A stretch of DNA of 64,000 bases from Vibrio sp. LaRot3 (GCF_027587025.1 NZ_JAPPTI010000003.1:62001-126000); one strand, 5' to 3'. Counted from the stretch's first letter, positions 9,415 through 19,324 are shown. The notes: generated by a model from the letters alone, not told the origin. Made by a program: numbers and translations.

Positions 9415-12400
9415 ATGAAGGTCGTTATTTCTCATTTTACCCAAGTGATCAAATGGGGATTGGTGAGTGCGTTGGTTCTATTGGCCATCGCAATCACCGC
9501 CTTGAGAGTCGCTTTACCTAATTTAAATCATTATCAAGCCGAGTTACTCACTTGGCTTAGTAAAGAAACGCAGTTTGAGCTTCAAGTCGAGTCTATCAGT
9601 GGCTTTTGGCGCAATACTCATCCCTCTATCTCTCTTGCGAATGTCGTCGTTCAGACCCCGAAAGCCAGCGGTATCGAATTTACGGCTCAAACGGTTGAGG
9701 TGGAATTTGATCTGTTCCAATCCCTTTCGCAACTGCAACCCGTGATTGCTGATCTTAATATTCATAACCTGAACTTAGATGTGCGCTCGATTAAGTGGGT
9801 CAAAGAGGATGGCGTTGAACAGTTAGCCCCTCAAGGTGAGCAGCAAAATGTGGTTCAGCAGATTGACCAATTGTTGCTTCGTCAGTTAGACCGATTTTCA
9901 TTATATGATTCCACAGTTCATCTAACGGCAGTGAATGGTGATGAACGAACGCTTGATATCGCCCGTTTAAAATGGCAAAACCAAGGCCGCCGACATTTAG
10001 TTGATGGTGAAATTACGATTGCCGGCACACAACTCAATTCATTAGATGTTCAAGCCAACTTTGTTGACCATGGCTCACTGAAAGAAGTGAGTGGTGAATT
10101 TTATCTGGCGGCAGACAATGTGTTGGTAACCCCTTGGTTGACCAAATACCTGCAAAGTGAAACCGGGATTGAAAAAGGCCAAGTGAGCTTAAACAGTTGG
10201 CTGACTCTATCTCGAAGCAAGCCAATCAATGCGTATGTGGAAGTGCTGCCATCAGAGCTCACTTGGCAAGAAGGGCAAAAGCATGAGCTTGTCTTCGAGT
10301 CGGGAGTATTTGTTCTAGAGCCGAGCGACCAAGGTTGGCAAGTAAATGCTCACTCACTTAAGCTACTTACCGATAACAACCCATGGCCTGAATTTGATAT
10401 GGCATTTAATTGGCAGCCAGAACAGTGGTTGCTTAATGTCTCTCAGCTGGATCTTGAGGCCATCTCGCCACTGATTAAGCTTGCACCAGAATCCAAGTCT
10501 TTGACTGATGTATTACAAAAGTTGCAACTTGGTGGTCAGCTAGAAGATATCCGCATTTCGATGGCGGATTCAGTCGAGTCTTTAAAATACTCGGCGACCT
10601 TGACGCAAGCGAGCATGCAGCAGTGGGAGCTATTGCCTGAACTGCATCATCTGCAAGCAACTGTTGTAGGCAATACTCAACAAGCCAAAGCGCAAGTCAG
10701 TTTGATTGATGATGTGTTGCCTTATGGTGATGTATTTCAAGCGCCACTGAACATTAAGCAAAGCCAAGTGGATATCGTTTGGCAAAATCTTGGTGAGCAA
10801 GGTTGGCGTTTATGGGCAGATAAAGTGACTGCCGCGACGCCCGATTTGCAGGTGTTGGGAGCATTTCGTCTAGATTTCCCGGTTGATAAAAGCCCATTCT
10901 TATCTTTTTACGCTGAAGCGGATTTGTATAACGCTGGCGAAACATGGCGCTATTTACCAACGTTAGCGCTTGGTTTAGAGCTTACGGATTACCTCTCCAG
11001 CGCCATTCAAGGTGGTAAGGTGAATACCGCTAAGTTGCTTTGGTATGGTGAGCTAGCTGACTTTCCTTATCGTAAGCACGATGGCATGTTCCAAGCTTGG
11101 GTAGGTTTGAAGAAAGCCAAGTTTAGTTTCGATACGGCATGGCCGCCAATCACCGATTTACAGCTCGATCTATTGTTTCAAAACGACGCCATGTATTTGG
11201 ACTCGCGCAGCGCTAAGCTCATGGATGTCGATGCCAAACGTATTACGGGGCGAATCCCAGAGCTTGCTGAGAATGGCCATATTGAAATTGAAGCGACCGC
11301 AGTGGCGCAAGGTAATGCGGTGCGTGATTACATGACGGCTTCGCCACTGGTTGATTCGGTTGGTGCAGCCCTAACCACGATTCAAGTGCAAGGTGAAGTA
11401 AAGTCTGAGTTTAAACTTCATATCCCATTTGATGACTTCGATACCCGCGCATGGGGATACGCAGATCTCGCTCAAAACCAAGTCAATATAGAAACGCCGC
11501 CAATGGAGTTAGCGAAAGTTTCTGGTCGAATTGAATTTGATAATGATGTAGTCAAAGGTGCAGGCCTTGCCGCAGATCTTTTGTCTCAACCTATCTCGAT
11601 TGACTTTAATGGTGAAAATGCCGGAAAAGGTTATTCAGTAGGCATTGATGTGTTAGGAGAATGGGCGGTTGAGCCGCTTGCTCCTTACGTTGGGCAGAAG
11701 TGGTTAGATCCTATAAGCGGTCACGTACCTTGGCAAACGAACGTTGATATTCAACTCAATGATATTGGCTTTACTTATCAAGTGGATGCATCGGCTGATT
11801 TGCAAATGCTGGCTAGCGATTACCCATATCCATTGGGGAAAAAAGCAGCGATGCGCAGTAAAGCCAGTATGCAAGCTTCAGGTAATCAAGAGAGCATTAC
11901 CGCCCGTCTACAATTGCCAGATTTTAAGTATCAAGCTGAAATCGATATTGGCTCCGACATGCCAGTAATAAAAGCCACCAACCTTATTTTGGGTAAAGGC
12001 AGCTATAAAATCAGTCCGATCGTCGGCCATCAGTTACGTATTCGTGCCAAACAGTTTGATTTGGATGCTTGGTTAGAGGCATTAACGCCATCAAATGATG
12101 TGCAAACTTCAGCGCTAGCTAAGATGAACACGCCTACTATGCCTAAGCCTCAGCGTGTCGATATTAATGTTGATGAACTGAAATTGGCTAGCATTGATTG
12201 GAATGACGTTGCCTTTACGGCTAAGCGTAAAAATCTTGGCTGGCACATGAATGTCAGCAGTCAAGAAGTGGAAGGTGAGGCGAGTTACATCGAGCCTTAT
12301 GATTTGAGTGTGAAACTCGAACGCCTGCATGTTTTCTTGCCTATGCTTGATGATGAGGCTCATAAAAACAAACGCTTATTTGAAGCGGACGAGCAAGATG

Positions 12401-13287
12401 CACCATTGATTTCAGAGTTTGACCGCGCATTTCACAAAAAAGTACCGAACGTGACGCTCGCGATTGATGATTTATGGGTTCAGGGCTACAAGCTTGGTCA
12501 TGTCCTGCTTGATTTACAGCGTCAAGGAAAGCGCGTGGAGTGGAAACAGCTTTCCGTGAAAAGCGGTAGTAGCGAACTGGAAATGCAAGGTAGCTGGTTG
12601 CTTGATGGTGAGCGCAGCAAGACTAAGATGCAGCTAAATGTATCCGGTGAGAATAACAGTGAAGTGATGGAGCGATTTGGTATTTCATCAGGGGTACAAG
12701 AAGCGCCGTTTAAGATTAGCTCTAACCTAGAGTGGAATGGTGCGCCATGGTCAATGAAAGTAAATTCTCTTTCTGGTCAGGTTGATTCGCGCTTAGGCAA
12801 AGGGGTGATTTCCGATGTAAGTGGCGCAGCGAAGTTCCTTGGAATGTTCAGCCTTGATTCGATCATTCGTAAAATGCAGCTCGACTTCAGTGATGTATTC
12901 GACAAAGGGATGGCATTTAACTCCATTACAGGTAGCGGCGAAATTAAGAACGGTATTTTCGTTACCAATAACATCCAAATGGATGCAGTAGCTGGCGAAA
13001 TGTCGATTAAAGGCCTCGCGAATTTGAACTCACGAACCGTTGATGCGGAAGTGAATTTTGTGCCGGATATTACTTCTGGCATCCCTGTATTGACTGCGTT
13101 TGCCGTGACACCACAAACAGCACTGTATGTCTTGGCGATCACAACGGTCATTTCTCCGGTGGTCGAAGTCTTCTCACAAGTGGATTATGAAGTGAAAGGA
13201 CCGTTTGATTCTCCAGTGGTGAAAGAGCTATCTAGAAGCAAGGGCGAGTTTAAACTGCCGAAGAATTTGCGTGACGCGATAAAATAG
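9415..13287 (+). CDS. yhdP: AsmA-like envelope protein YhdP
   Basis: Very large (1290 residues) AsmA-family protein. YhdP in E. coli is an inner-membrane-anchored periplasmic protein that, with TamB and YdbH, is implicated in phospholipid transport to the outer membrane. An N-terminal membrane helix lies at about 13-32, followed by a long beta-repeat periplasmic body (DUF3971-type) and a conserved C-terminal AsmA_2-like domain. The last 150 residues contain GKGVISDVSG, KGLANLNSRTVDAEV and two hydrophobic stretches. Length, position between rng and nit/tldD, and the C-terminal pattern all match the family. Confidence 0.94.
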   Translation: MKVVISHFTQVIKWGLVSALVLLAIAITALRVALPNLNHYQAELLTWLSKETQFELQVESISGFWRNTHPSISLANVVVQTPKASGIEFTAQTVEVEFDLFQSLSQLQPVIADLNIHNLNLDVRSIKWVKEDGVEQLAPQGEQQNVVQQIDQLLLRQLDRFSLYDSTVHLTAVNGDERTLDIARLKWQNQGRRHLVDGEITIAGTQLNSLDVQANFVDHGSLKEVSGEFYLAADNVLVTPWLTKYLQSETGIEKGQVSLNSWLTLSRSKPINAYVEVLPSELTWQEGQKHELVFESGVFVLEPSDQGWQVNAHSLKLLTDNNPWPEFDMAFNWQPEQWLLNVSQLDLEAISPLIKLAPESKSLTDVLQKLQLGGQLEDIRISMADSVESLKYSATLTQASMQQWELLPELHHLQATVVGNTQQAKAQVSLIDDVLPYGDVFQAPLNIKQSQVDIVWQNLGEQGWRLWADKVTAATPDLQVLGAFRLDFPVDKSPFLSFYAEADLYNAGETWRYLPTLALGLELTDYLSSAIQGGKVNTAKLLWYGELADFPYRKHDGMFQAWVGLKKAKFSFDTAWPPITDLQLDLLFQNDAMYLDSRSAKLMDVDAKRITGRIPELAENGHIEIEATAVAQGNAVRDYMTASPLVDSVGAALTTIQVQGEVKSEFKLHIPFDDFDTRAWGYADLAQNQVNIETPPMELAKVSGRIEFDNDVVKGAGLAADLLSQPISIDFNGENAGKGYSVGIDVLGEWAVEPLAPYVGQKWLDPISGHVPWQTNVDIQLNDIGFTYQVDASADLQMLASDYPYPLGKKAAMRSKASMQASGNQESITARLQLPDFKYQAEIDIGSDMPVIKATNLILGKGSYKISPIVGHQLRIRAKQFDLDAWLEALTPSNDVQTSALAKMNTPTMPKPQRVDINVDELKLASIDWNDVAFTAKRKNLGWHMNVSSQEVEGEASYIEPYDLSVKLERLHVFLPMLDDEAHKNKRLFEADEQDAPLISEFDRAFHKKVPNVTLAIDDLWVQGYKLGHVLLDLQRQGKRVEWKQLSVKSGSSELEMQGSWLLDGERSKTKMQLNVSGENNSEVMERFGISSGVQEAPFKISSNLEWNGAPWSMKVNSLSGQVDSRLGKGVISDVSGAAKFLGMFSLDSIIRKMQLDFSDVFDKGMAFNSITGSGEIKNGIFVTNNIQMDAVAGEMSIKGLANLNSRTVDAEVNFVPDITSGIPVLTAFAVTPQTALYVLAITTVISPVVEVFSQVDYEVKGPFDSPVVKELSRSKGEFKLPKNLRDAIK

Positions 13288-13299
13288 CAAGGAGCACTC

Positions 13300-14118
13300 A
13301 TGGATAGAGTTGGTCTGATTCAAATGACATCCGGTAGAGACCCGTATGACAACCTAGCCTACATTGCCGAGCAGGTAAGATTGCTTGCCCAGCAAGGAGC
13401 AACTTGGGTCATGACGCCTGAAAACGCGATTGTCTTTGGCTCTCGCAGTGATTATCACGCGGCAGCTGAGTTACTCGACCACGGCCCAATACAATCCGCT
13501 TTGAAAGAGATTGCTGCGAGGCATAAAGTGTGGCTAGTGCTTGGTAGTATGCCTATTAAAAGGGTGAACGGTGTTACCACTACCACCCTTGTATTTGATG
13601 ACAAGGGGAGTTTAGTCAGCCATTACGATAAGCTACACATGTTTGATGTGGATGTCGCCGATAGTCATCATCGTTATCGAGAGTCGAAAACGTTTCAGGC
13701 AGGGGATAAAATCGTAACCCTTGAAACGCCTTTTGCTCATTTGGGCTTAAGTATTTGCTATGATGTGCGCTTCCCACAACTCTACAGTGAACTTGCGCAG
13801 CGTGGCGCAAATGTACTGTTGGTTCCGGCCGCGTTCACCGCAGTGACCGGAAAAGCCCACTGGCAGCCCTTATTGATGGCCCGTGCGATTGAGACACAAT
13901 CTTGGATTGTGGCTGTGAATCAGGTGGGGACGCACGATGGTGGGCGGCAAACGTGGGGACATTCAATGGTGATTTCTCCATGGGGAGAAGTTATCGCAAG
14001 TTTAGCTGACCAACCTGTAAATTTGTTGGTAGAAATAGATTTATCCGCAGTGGATGAGATAAGAACGGCAATGCCCACAATGGCTCATTGCCGATTCAGC
14101 AATCAGATAAAGAATTAA
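13300..14118 (+). CDS. Carbon-nitrogen hydrolase (Nit/YafV-like amidase)
   Basis: Nitrilase-superfamily amidase of 272 residues. The catalytic triad is visible: E41 in VMTPENA, K111 in HYDKLHMFD and C153 in LSICYDVRFP. Members of this subgroup hydrolyse deaminated glutathione or omega-amides, a metabolite-repair role; the substrate here is inferred only. It starts 12 bases after yhdP with AAGGAGC as ribosome-binding site and is followed 9 bases later by tldD. The yhdP-nit-tldD order is common in gammaproteobacteria, so the gene probably belongs to the same transcript. Confidence 0.9.
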   Translation: MDRVGLIQMTSGRDPYDNLAYIAEQVRLLAQQGATWVMTPENAIVFGSRSDYHAAAELLDHGPIQSALKEIAARHKVWLVLGSMPIKRVNGVTTTTLVFDDKGSLVSHYDKLHMFDVDVADSHHRYRESKTFQAGDKIVTLETPFAHLGLSICYDVRFPQLYSELAQRGANVLLVPAAFTAVTGKAHWQPLLMARAIETQSWIVAVNQVGTHDGGRQTWGHSMVISPWGEVIASLADQPVNLLVEIDLSAVDEIRTAMPTMAHCRFSNQIKN

Positions 14119-14127
14119 GAGCAAACT

Positions 14128-15573
14128 ATGACAATTAATCATGTAGAAGAAGCACTATTGCATACTGCTGGCCTTACAGAGCAAGATCTTGCTGACACTT
14201 TAGGCAGTATTGCAACGCGTCAAATTGACTATGCCGATATCTACTTTCAATCCAGTTGGCATGAATCTTTGGTGCTAGAAGACAGCATCATCAAAGATGG
14301 CTCATTCAATATTGATTGCGGGCTAGGGGTTAGAGCGGTAAGCGGTGAAAAAACCGGTTTTGCCTATTCCGATCAGATTCAACTTGATGGTTTAAAACAG
14401 AGTGCAATTGCGGCGCGTGGTATTGCTCAGCAAGGTCAAAATGCTCAAGTTCAAGTGTTTAAGCGCTCAGATAACCAAGCTTATTACGGTGCGGTAAACC
14501 CGCTAGAAAGTTGGCAGAAAGAACAGAAAACCGCATTGCTCAAAGAGCTTGATGCGTATATCCGTACCAAAGAACCTCTGGTGCAAGAAGTTTCCATTAG
14601 CTTAAGTGGTGTGCATGAGCAAATGCTCGTGGCTGCAACTGATGGCACTTACGCCGGTGATGTGCGTCCATTGGTGCGTTTGTCGATTACGGTACTTGCT
14701 CAAAAGGGCGATCGTCGTGAGCGTGGCAGTGCTGGTGGCGGTGGCCGCTTTACTTACGATCATTTCCTAACCGACAGCGAAGGGATGCAGGTAGCGTATC
14801 AGTTCGCTGATGAAGCGATTCGTATGGCATTGGTTAACCTTGAAGCTGATGCAGCACCAGCAGGTGCAATGCCGGTTGTCTTAGGTTCAGGTTGGCCCGG
14901 TGTTCTGTTACATGAAGCGGTAGGACATGGCCTAGAAGGTGACTTTAACCGTAAAGAGTCTTCAGTCTTTAGTGGCAGAATTGGTGAGCAAGTGACCTCT
15001 AAGCATTGTACGATCGTTGATGATGGCACACTGAAAGATCTCCGCGGTTCGCTGAACGTCGATGATGAAGGTGTGGCAGGTCAATACAATACCTTGATTG
15101 AAAATGGTGTATTGAAAGGCTACATGCAAGATAAGCTAAATGCGCGTTTAATGGGCGTTGCTCCAACGGGTAATGGCCGCCGTGAATCTTATGCGCATTT
15201 ACCAATGCCACGTATGACGAATACATACATGCTGCCGGGTGAGCATAGCCCTGAAGAGATCATTTCAACGGTTAAGAAAGGCCTTTACGCACCTAACTTT
15301 GGTGGTGGTCAGGTTGATATCACATCAGGCAAGTTTGTTTTCTCGACGTCAGAAGCCTATTTAATTGAAGACGGTAAGATCACTCGTCCAGTAAAAGGGG
15401 CAACCTTGATAGGCTCGGGTATTGAAGCGATGCAGCAAGTCTCTATGGTCGGTAATGATCTAAGTATTGATCGCGGTGTTGGCGTGTGTGGCAAAGCAGG
15501 GCAAAGTGTGCCTGTTGGTGTCGGTCAACCAACCTTGAAGCTAGATTCAATCACTGTCGGTGGTACTGAGTAA
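14128..15573 (+). CDS. tldD: Metalloprotease TldD
   Basis: TldD forms a heterodimeric zinc protease with TldE/PmbA that degrades unfolded peptides. It is needed for maturation of some modified peptides and for CcdA antitoxin turnover in E. coli. This copy has 481 residues, as in E. coli. The metal site is the HEAVGH motif at 262-267 with the following GLEGD; the C-terminal glycine-rich barrel includes GGGQVDIT and [16 protein letters not shown]. The tldE partner is not in this window. It is the last gene of the plus-strand run and ends 38 bases before a strong terminator. Confidence 0.97.
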   Translation: MTINHVEEALLHTAGLTEQDLADTLGSIATRQIDYADIYFQSSWHESLVLEDSIIKDGSFNIDCGLGVRAVSGEKTGFAYSDQIQLDGLKQSAIAARGIAQQGQNAQVQVFKRSDNQAYYGAVNPLESWQKEQKTALLKELDAYIRTKEPLVQEVSISLSGVHEQMLVAATDGTYAGDVRPLVRLSITVLAQKGDRRERGSAGGGGRFTYDHFLTDSEGMQVAYQFADEAIRMALVNLEADAAPAGAMPVVLGSGWPGVLLHEAVGHGLEGDFNRKESSVFSGRIGEQVTSKHCTIVDDGTLKDLRGSLNVDDEGVAGQYNTLIENGVLKGYMQDKLNARLMGVAPTGNGRRESYAHLPMPRMTNTYMLPGEHSPEEIISTVKKGLYAPNFGGGQVDITSGKFVFSTSEAYLIEDGKITRPVKGATLIGSGIEAMQQVSMVGNDLSIDRGVGVCGKAGQSVPVGVGQPTLKLDSITVGGTE

Positions 15574-15611
15574 TCAAATACGTTTGTAGCGTTACCAACG
15601 ATTAGAAAATC

Positions 15612-15640
15612 AAAAGCCGCGTGATAACGCGGCTTTTTTC
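15612..15640. terminator. Bidirectional terminator between tldD and arcA
   Basis: An 11-bp stem, AAAAGCCGCGT/ACGCGGCTTTT, with a 4-base loop GATA, is flanked by A-rich sequence on the left and TTTTTT on the right. It can serve tldD on the plus strand and arcA on the minus strand. Confidence 0.92.
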
Positions 15641-15661
15641 GTTTTAAAACATGACAGGGAA

Positions 15662-16882
15662 TTAGATATCATCACGCTCAATTGGGCAGCTCATACAGCG
15701 AGCCCCGCCGCGACCACGACCTAATTCATTGCCCGGAATGGTCAGTACCTCAATTCCGGCTTTGTCATACTTCTCGTTGGTATAAACGTTGCGTTCATAG
15801 CCAATGACTACCCCCGGTTTTACGGTGAGGACGTTGTTGGCGTCGTTCCACTGCTCACGTTCTGCTTCATAACTGTCACCACCCGTGGTGATGATCTTTA
15901 GGGCATCAAGGTTTAATGCATTTTCAATCGCAGAGATGTAGCTTTGAGCCTGTTCCACATGGATATCGCCATTTGATTCAGGCGTTAAACACCAAGTATC
16001 GAGATCTTTACGCATGGTCTCTGGGTAGACAGAGAAGGTGTCGACATCCATATGAGTCATGACCGTATCCAAGTGCATACATGAACGGTGCTTAGGAAGA
16101 TCTATCGCGATCACTTGTTTCGCTTGGCCGTGTTTAAACAGTTGCGCAGCGAGATTTTCAACCCCTTGAACCGTTGTTCGTTCCGACATGCCGACTAATA
16201 CTGCGCCTTTACCGATAACTAATACGTCACCGCCTTCAATATTGGCATTGTCGTAATGCAGATCTTCATCGCCAAAGTACTTGATGAAGTCTTGTCCTGC
16301 GAAGGTTGGATGCCAACGATAAATGGCGCGTAAATGGTTGGTTTCTCGCTGACGAGCGGGTTTCATCATTGGGTTAAGTGATACTCCGCCATAAACCCAA
16401 CAAGAGGTGTCTCGTGTAAATAGGTGGTTGGGTAGTGGTTCAATCGCAAAATCTAATGGTCGATGCATCTTAGGCAAAATCGACGCCGATTTGATGGGTA
16501 ATTCTGAGTAGGCTAAGCCGCCAAGTAAGATTGTAGCGAGATGTTCGTTATCCATCTCAGCCAAGTAATGGCGGAAATCATGAGCGAACATCGGCCCATA
16601 ACGAAAATCCGAGATTTGGGTTTCTAATAACCATTGCTTTGCTTCAGGAACCGCTAGCGTCTCCACCAGTAAGTCATGAAGAAGTAATACTTCGACGTCT
16701 TGATTACGCAGTGTATTAGCGAACACGTCGTGCTCTTTTCCCGCTGCTTCTACTGCTAGAACATCATCGAACAGCAGCTCGTGGCAGTTAGAGGGGGTGA
16801 GGTGGGTTAAGGCTCTTTCTGGTCTATTTAACAGTACTCTTCTTAGTTGGCCTACTTCCGATCCGACATACAACTTACTCAT
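15662..16882 (-). CDS. arcA: Arginine deiminase
   Basis: Converts L-arginine to citrulline and ammonia, the first step of the arginine deiminase route, which yields ATP and acid resistance when arcB and arcC are present. At 406 residues it is the usual length. Motifs seen include FTRDTSCW near 152-159, [10 protein letters not shown] with its catalytic His/Asp near 272-281, and the C-terminal [11 protein letters not shown] with catalytic C396. The start has AAGGA eight bases upstream. No arcB, arcC or arcD lies next to it. The anabolic argF elsewhere in the window is probably a separate unit, so the pathway partners must be encoded outside the window if present. Confidence 0.95.
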   Translation of the reverse strand: MSKLYVGSEVGQLRRVLLNRPERALTHLTPSNCHELLFDDVLAVEAAGKEHDVFANTLRNQDVEVLLLHDLLVETLAVPEAKQWLLETQISDFRYGPMFAHDFRHYLAEMDNEHLATILLGGLAYSELPIKSASILPKMHRPLDFAIEPLPNHLFTRDTSCWVYGGVSLNPMMKPARQRETNHLRAIYRWHPTFAGQDFIKYFGDEDLHYDNANIEGGDVLVIGKGAVLVGMSERTTVQGVENLAAQLFKHGQAKQVIAIDLPKHRSCMHLDTVMTHMDVDTFSVYPETMRKDLDTWCLTPESNGDIHVEQAQSYISAIENALNLDALKIITTGGDSYEAEREQWNDANNVLTVKPGVVIGYERNVYTNEKYDKAGIEVLTIPGNELGRGRGGARCMSCPIERDDI

Positions 16883-17466
16883 TTTGCATCCTTACAAATA
16901 ATCTTAGGCTATTTATGACAACCTTAAACGCAAGTTGCAAATGAGGTAGTTGGGGCTTTATGTCGTTTAATTGGTGATGTTGTTTGCTATTTAGTTGCTA
17001 TTCGGCTTTTTTGTGGGGGTAAATTCTATTTAAGGATAATTAGCTAGAGGGTTGTGATAATGAGTGACAATGCAAATTGTTTATCGTTAAGGGCTCACTA
17101 ACTAAGCATGGTCACCTAACTAACTATGCAGTTAATACCGTCTTATGCGTGCATAAATTCATGCTTATGCAGTTTGATTGACCTTGAGTAGATGCAAACG
17201 AAGATAATAAATACGCATATGTACGCCTAAAATAAGAGATCATTTAGCCGAACAATCTTCCAAATTGCTTGTGAGGTTAAAACTTGACCTAAGATCACGC
17301 TTTGCGATCTTGTTTGAATGCTCAGGATCTTTGCCATGGATTAAGTCGCTTAGATAACGTAAAAATCGCCGTTAAAGCTCAACATCCCCTAGTAATTTGT
17401 CGAGATCCATGCGATATTTCGTCGCGTTGAAAACCAATCTATTTGATCACTATCTGGAGCACAAAT
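16883..17466. other. 584-base non-coding region between arcA and rraB
   Basis: No convincing coding frame is present; the longest start-stop runs are trivial. The left part must carry the arcA promoter (minus strand) and the right part that of rraB. An inverted repeat AAGATC/GATCTT with a 9-base spacer lies at 17291-17311. AT-rich dyads of the type ATGCATAA/TTCATGC occur around 17145-17172, one of which (17158-17171) loosely resembles half of an ARG box. TTGAT-N4-ATC at 17440-17451 resembles part of an FNR site. None of these is firm. The length would accommodate a small RNA, but no promoter-terminator pair was recognised. Confidence 0.5.
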
Positions 17467-17880
17467 ATGTCTCATGAAGATGAATATCTATCTGTAGAAG
17501 AATTAATTGAAATTCAAAAGGAAGATACTCGCGATATTATCCAAGCCTTGCTTGAAGATGGCAGTGATCCAGATTCTCTGTATGAGATCGAACACCACTT
17601 GTTCGCAGAAGATTTCGATACGCTTGAAAAAGCAGTAGTTGAAGCATTCAAAATGGGTTTCGAAGTTCTAGAAGCAGAAGAAACTGAAGACGAAGATGGC
17701 AATAAACTGCTTTGTTGCGATGCAACTATGCAATCAGCGCTAAACGCAGAAGCGATCGACGAGCAGGTTGAGAAGCTAGTTAACCTAGCAGAAAAATACG
17801 ACATTATTTACGATGGTTGGGGCACTTACTACGAAGGTGAAGATGCGATCTACCCAGATGATGAGGACGATGAAGAGTAA
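17467..17880 (+). CDS. rraB: Ribonuclease E inhibitor RraB
   Basis: RraB binds the scaffold region of RNase E and alters degradosome composition and RNA decay. The start was placed at the ATG preceded by GGAG eight bases upstream, giving 137 residues ([13 protein letters not shown]...). An in-frame ATG 24 bases earlier would add residues not typical of the family. The protein is strongly acidic throughout, with a DDEDDEE tail, and carries the typical [14 protein letters not shown] segment near residue 115. In E. coli rraB lies next to argI (the ornithine transcarbamylase gene); here its left neighbour is arcA. Confidence 0.95.
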   Translation: MSHEDEYLSVEELIEIQKEDTRDIIQALLEDGSDPDSLYEIEHHLFAEDFDTLEKAVVEAFKMGFEVLEAEETEDEDGNKLLCCDATMQSALNAEAIDEQVEKLVNLAEKYDIIYDGWGTYYEGEDAIYPDDEDDEE

Positions 17881-17904
17881 TTTTTCATCTCATCCAACCA
17901 TTAC

Positions 17905-17933
17905 AAATACCAGCGACCAAGCTGGTATTTTTG
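17905..17933 (+). terminator. Rho-independent terminator after rraB
   Basis: A 10-bp perfect stem AAATACCAGC/GCTGGTATTT with a 6-base loop GACCAA continues into a T-run (TTTTT). It lies 24 bases past the rraB stop. Confidence 0.9.
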
Positions 17934-17997
17934 TATCTATACTCACATAGATTCATTATAATCTTGGCTAATATTGATCTAGCGCAAGTTTGTAGCC

Positions 17998-18801
17998 ATG
18001 CAATTTTCCCTTTCTGGTTTATGGCAGTTGTCTCCGCTGACCGACCTTTCAATCCCTCAAGATGATGTGAGTTTTCCTGCTCCTTTAAGCCAAGTTCTGC
18101 CTGATGAACTGACGGAACAAGCTATTGCTGAGCAAGAATGGCACTTGATGCATGATATTGAAGTGGATGACGCTATGCTTTCGTTCTCCGCCGTCGATTT
18201 AGTGATTGGTGGCATTGATTACCATGCAGAGGTTCGAGTAAATGGTGTGGCAGTGTTTGATTGTGATGGCAGTCAGGCTCAATACAAAAAAGATATTCGT
18301 CCATATTTACAGCTAGGCCGTAATCGCTTTGAGATTCTATTTCTGCATGATGACGACGAGTGGTTACTGGATGATGAAGATAATGAACAGGTATGTCCGT
18401 TGGGCGCGGATACAGTTCATAAAAACGATTCGAGAATAGGTATCTGGCAAGCGCCTTATTTGCAGTTCATTCGTAACGTGCGCCTAGAGCACATCACCAC
18501 AGAACAAATATGGCATCATGGTGGTGGTTGTGAGTTTATGGTCGACCTACATTATAAAACCTACCGCCCCGGGCTGGTTTCAGCATCGGTAAGCTTTAAT
18601 GGTATGACTTATCATTTGCCCATTGATGTTCGTAGCGATCATACTTCGGCATTATTTCAGGTTGAAGCCCCTATCTATGCAGATTTAAGTCAGCCTAACC
18701 CTAACGATCTTTATCAACTTGAAGTTGAGCTAGATGGCCAGCTGCAACGTTTTAATATTGGGCTGAGTGAAGACCTCTGTGTGACCCACTTCCCAGTATA
18801 A
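17998..18801 (+). CDS. Stand-alone glycoside hydrolase family 2 sugar-binding-domain protein
   Basis: A 267-residue protein with no signal peptide. The N-terminus (FSLSGLWQLSPLTDLSIPQDD) and the block IGGIDYHAEVRVNGVAVFDCDGSQAQY are of the kind found in the jelly-roll sugar-binding domain of GH2 enzymes such as beta-mannosidase. The later NDSRIGIWQAPYLQF block also fits, corresponding to the G-I-W segment of that fold. After this domain the protein continues with about 90 residues resembling the immunoglobulin-like GH2 linker domain and then ends. The catalytic TIM barrel and its acid/base and nucleophile glutamates are absent. I see no frameshift or downstream remnant, so it appears to be a complete short protein. 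Function is unknown; carbohydrate binding is inference. Confidence 0.6.
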   Translation: MQFSLSGLWQLSPLTDLSIPQDDVSFPAPLSQVLPDELTEQAIAEQEWHLMHDIEVDDAMLSFSAVDLVIGGIDYHAEVRVNGVAVFDCDGSQAQYKKDIRPYLQLGRNRFEILFLHDDDEWLLDDEDNEQVCPLGADTVHKNDSRIGIWQAPYLQFIRNVRLEHITTEQIWHHGGGCEFMVDLHYKTYRPGLVSASVSFNGMTYHLPIDVRSDHTSALFQVEAPIYADLSQPNPNDLYQLEVELDGQLQRFNIGLSEDLCVTHFPV

Positions 18802-18807
18802 TTGAGT

Positions 18808-19194
18808 TTAGTGGGCGCAAGCCCACTCAGTTGGTTGCTGTTTACGTAGCCAAATTTTCTCATGGAAGTAATAGACACAAGTATTAATGCTTGGCTCGAT
18901 GGCGGCCATTACCCCGCCAACAAATGCATCTCCCGTCATTAAGTAAACGACACCGAAGGCAACACTAAAGTGGACAATGGCAAAGCTGGTGGTTTTCACT
19001 TTTGCGGATTGAGCGAGCTGTCTTAACGCTGTTGATTTTTGCCACACCATCTCATGAAAATAGAAAGCGACGGTATTTACTGCCGGTTCAAGCATCGCAA
19101 TCATGCTACCGATGATGATGTCACCCGTAAGCAAGTACGCAACGGTAAAAGCGACGGTAAAATGTAGGCTGGCGAAGGTGAGTGTCTTTTTCAT
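18808..19194 (-). CDS. Tandem DUF2061 small membrane protein
   Basis: A 128-residue inner-membrane protein made of two copies of the same unit. Copy one (about 1-62) reads SLHFTVAFTVAYLLTGDIIIG and ends in AVNTVAFYFHEMVW. Copy two (about 70-120) reads IVHFSVAFGVVYLMTGDAFVG and ends in SINTCVYYFHEKIW. Each unit has two hydrophobic helices and the DUF2061 pattern NTxxYYFHExxW. The start chosen is the ATG of MKKTLTFASLHF; a longer frame adds 33 residues overlapping the hairpin at 19291-19313 and lacks family resemblance. It lies downstream of uspA on the same strand and only six bases from the convergent GH2-domain gene. Function is unknown. Confidence 0.78.
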   Translation of the reverse strand: MKKTLTFASLHFTVAFTVAYLLTGDIIIGSMIAMLEPAVNTVAFYFHEMVWQKSTALRQLAQSAKVKTTSFAIVHFSVAFGVVYLMTGDAFVGGVMAAIEPSINTCVYYFHEKIWLRKQQPTEWACAH

Positions 19195-19290
19195 AATGAT
19201 GGTCTTAACTAAGGAGTTAACATCATTATCGGCGAGTCTTTTAAATAAATAAAATTGGAAAATTTGATAAAATTGATAGGTAAATACTAT

Positions 19291-19313
19291 CAAGGCACCC
19301 TATGGGCGCCTTG
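19291..19313 (-). terminator. Hairpin after uspA
   Basis: CAAGGCACCC and GGGCGCCTTG form an almost perfect stem (one mismatch) with a very small loop, 12 bases beyond the uspA stop. No long T-run follows on the minus strand, so termination may be partial. Confidence 0.55.
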
Positions 19314-19324
19314 CTTAATTGAGA

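Noticed and set aside
17060..17101. A 13-codon frame with ATG between arcA and rraB
   Set aside because: Too short, no ribosome-binding site, no context as a leader peptide.
17158..17171. ARG-box-like sequence TTCATGCTTATGCA upstream of arcA
   Set aside because: Only the right half fits the consensus and no partner box is 21 bases away.
19195..19293. 33-residue N-terminal extension of the DUF2061 protein
   Set aside because: It overlaps the hairpin after uspA and does not resemble the repeated domain; the MKKTL start is more likely.
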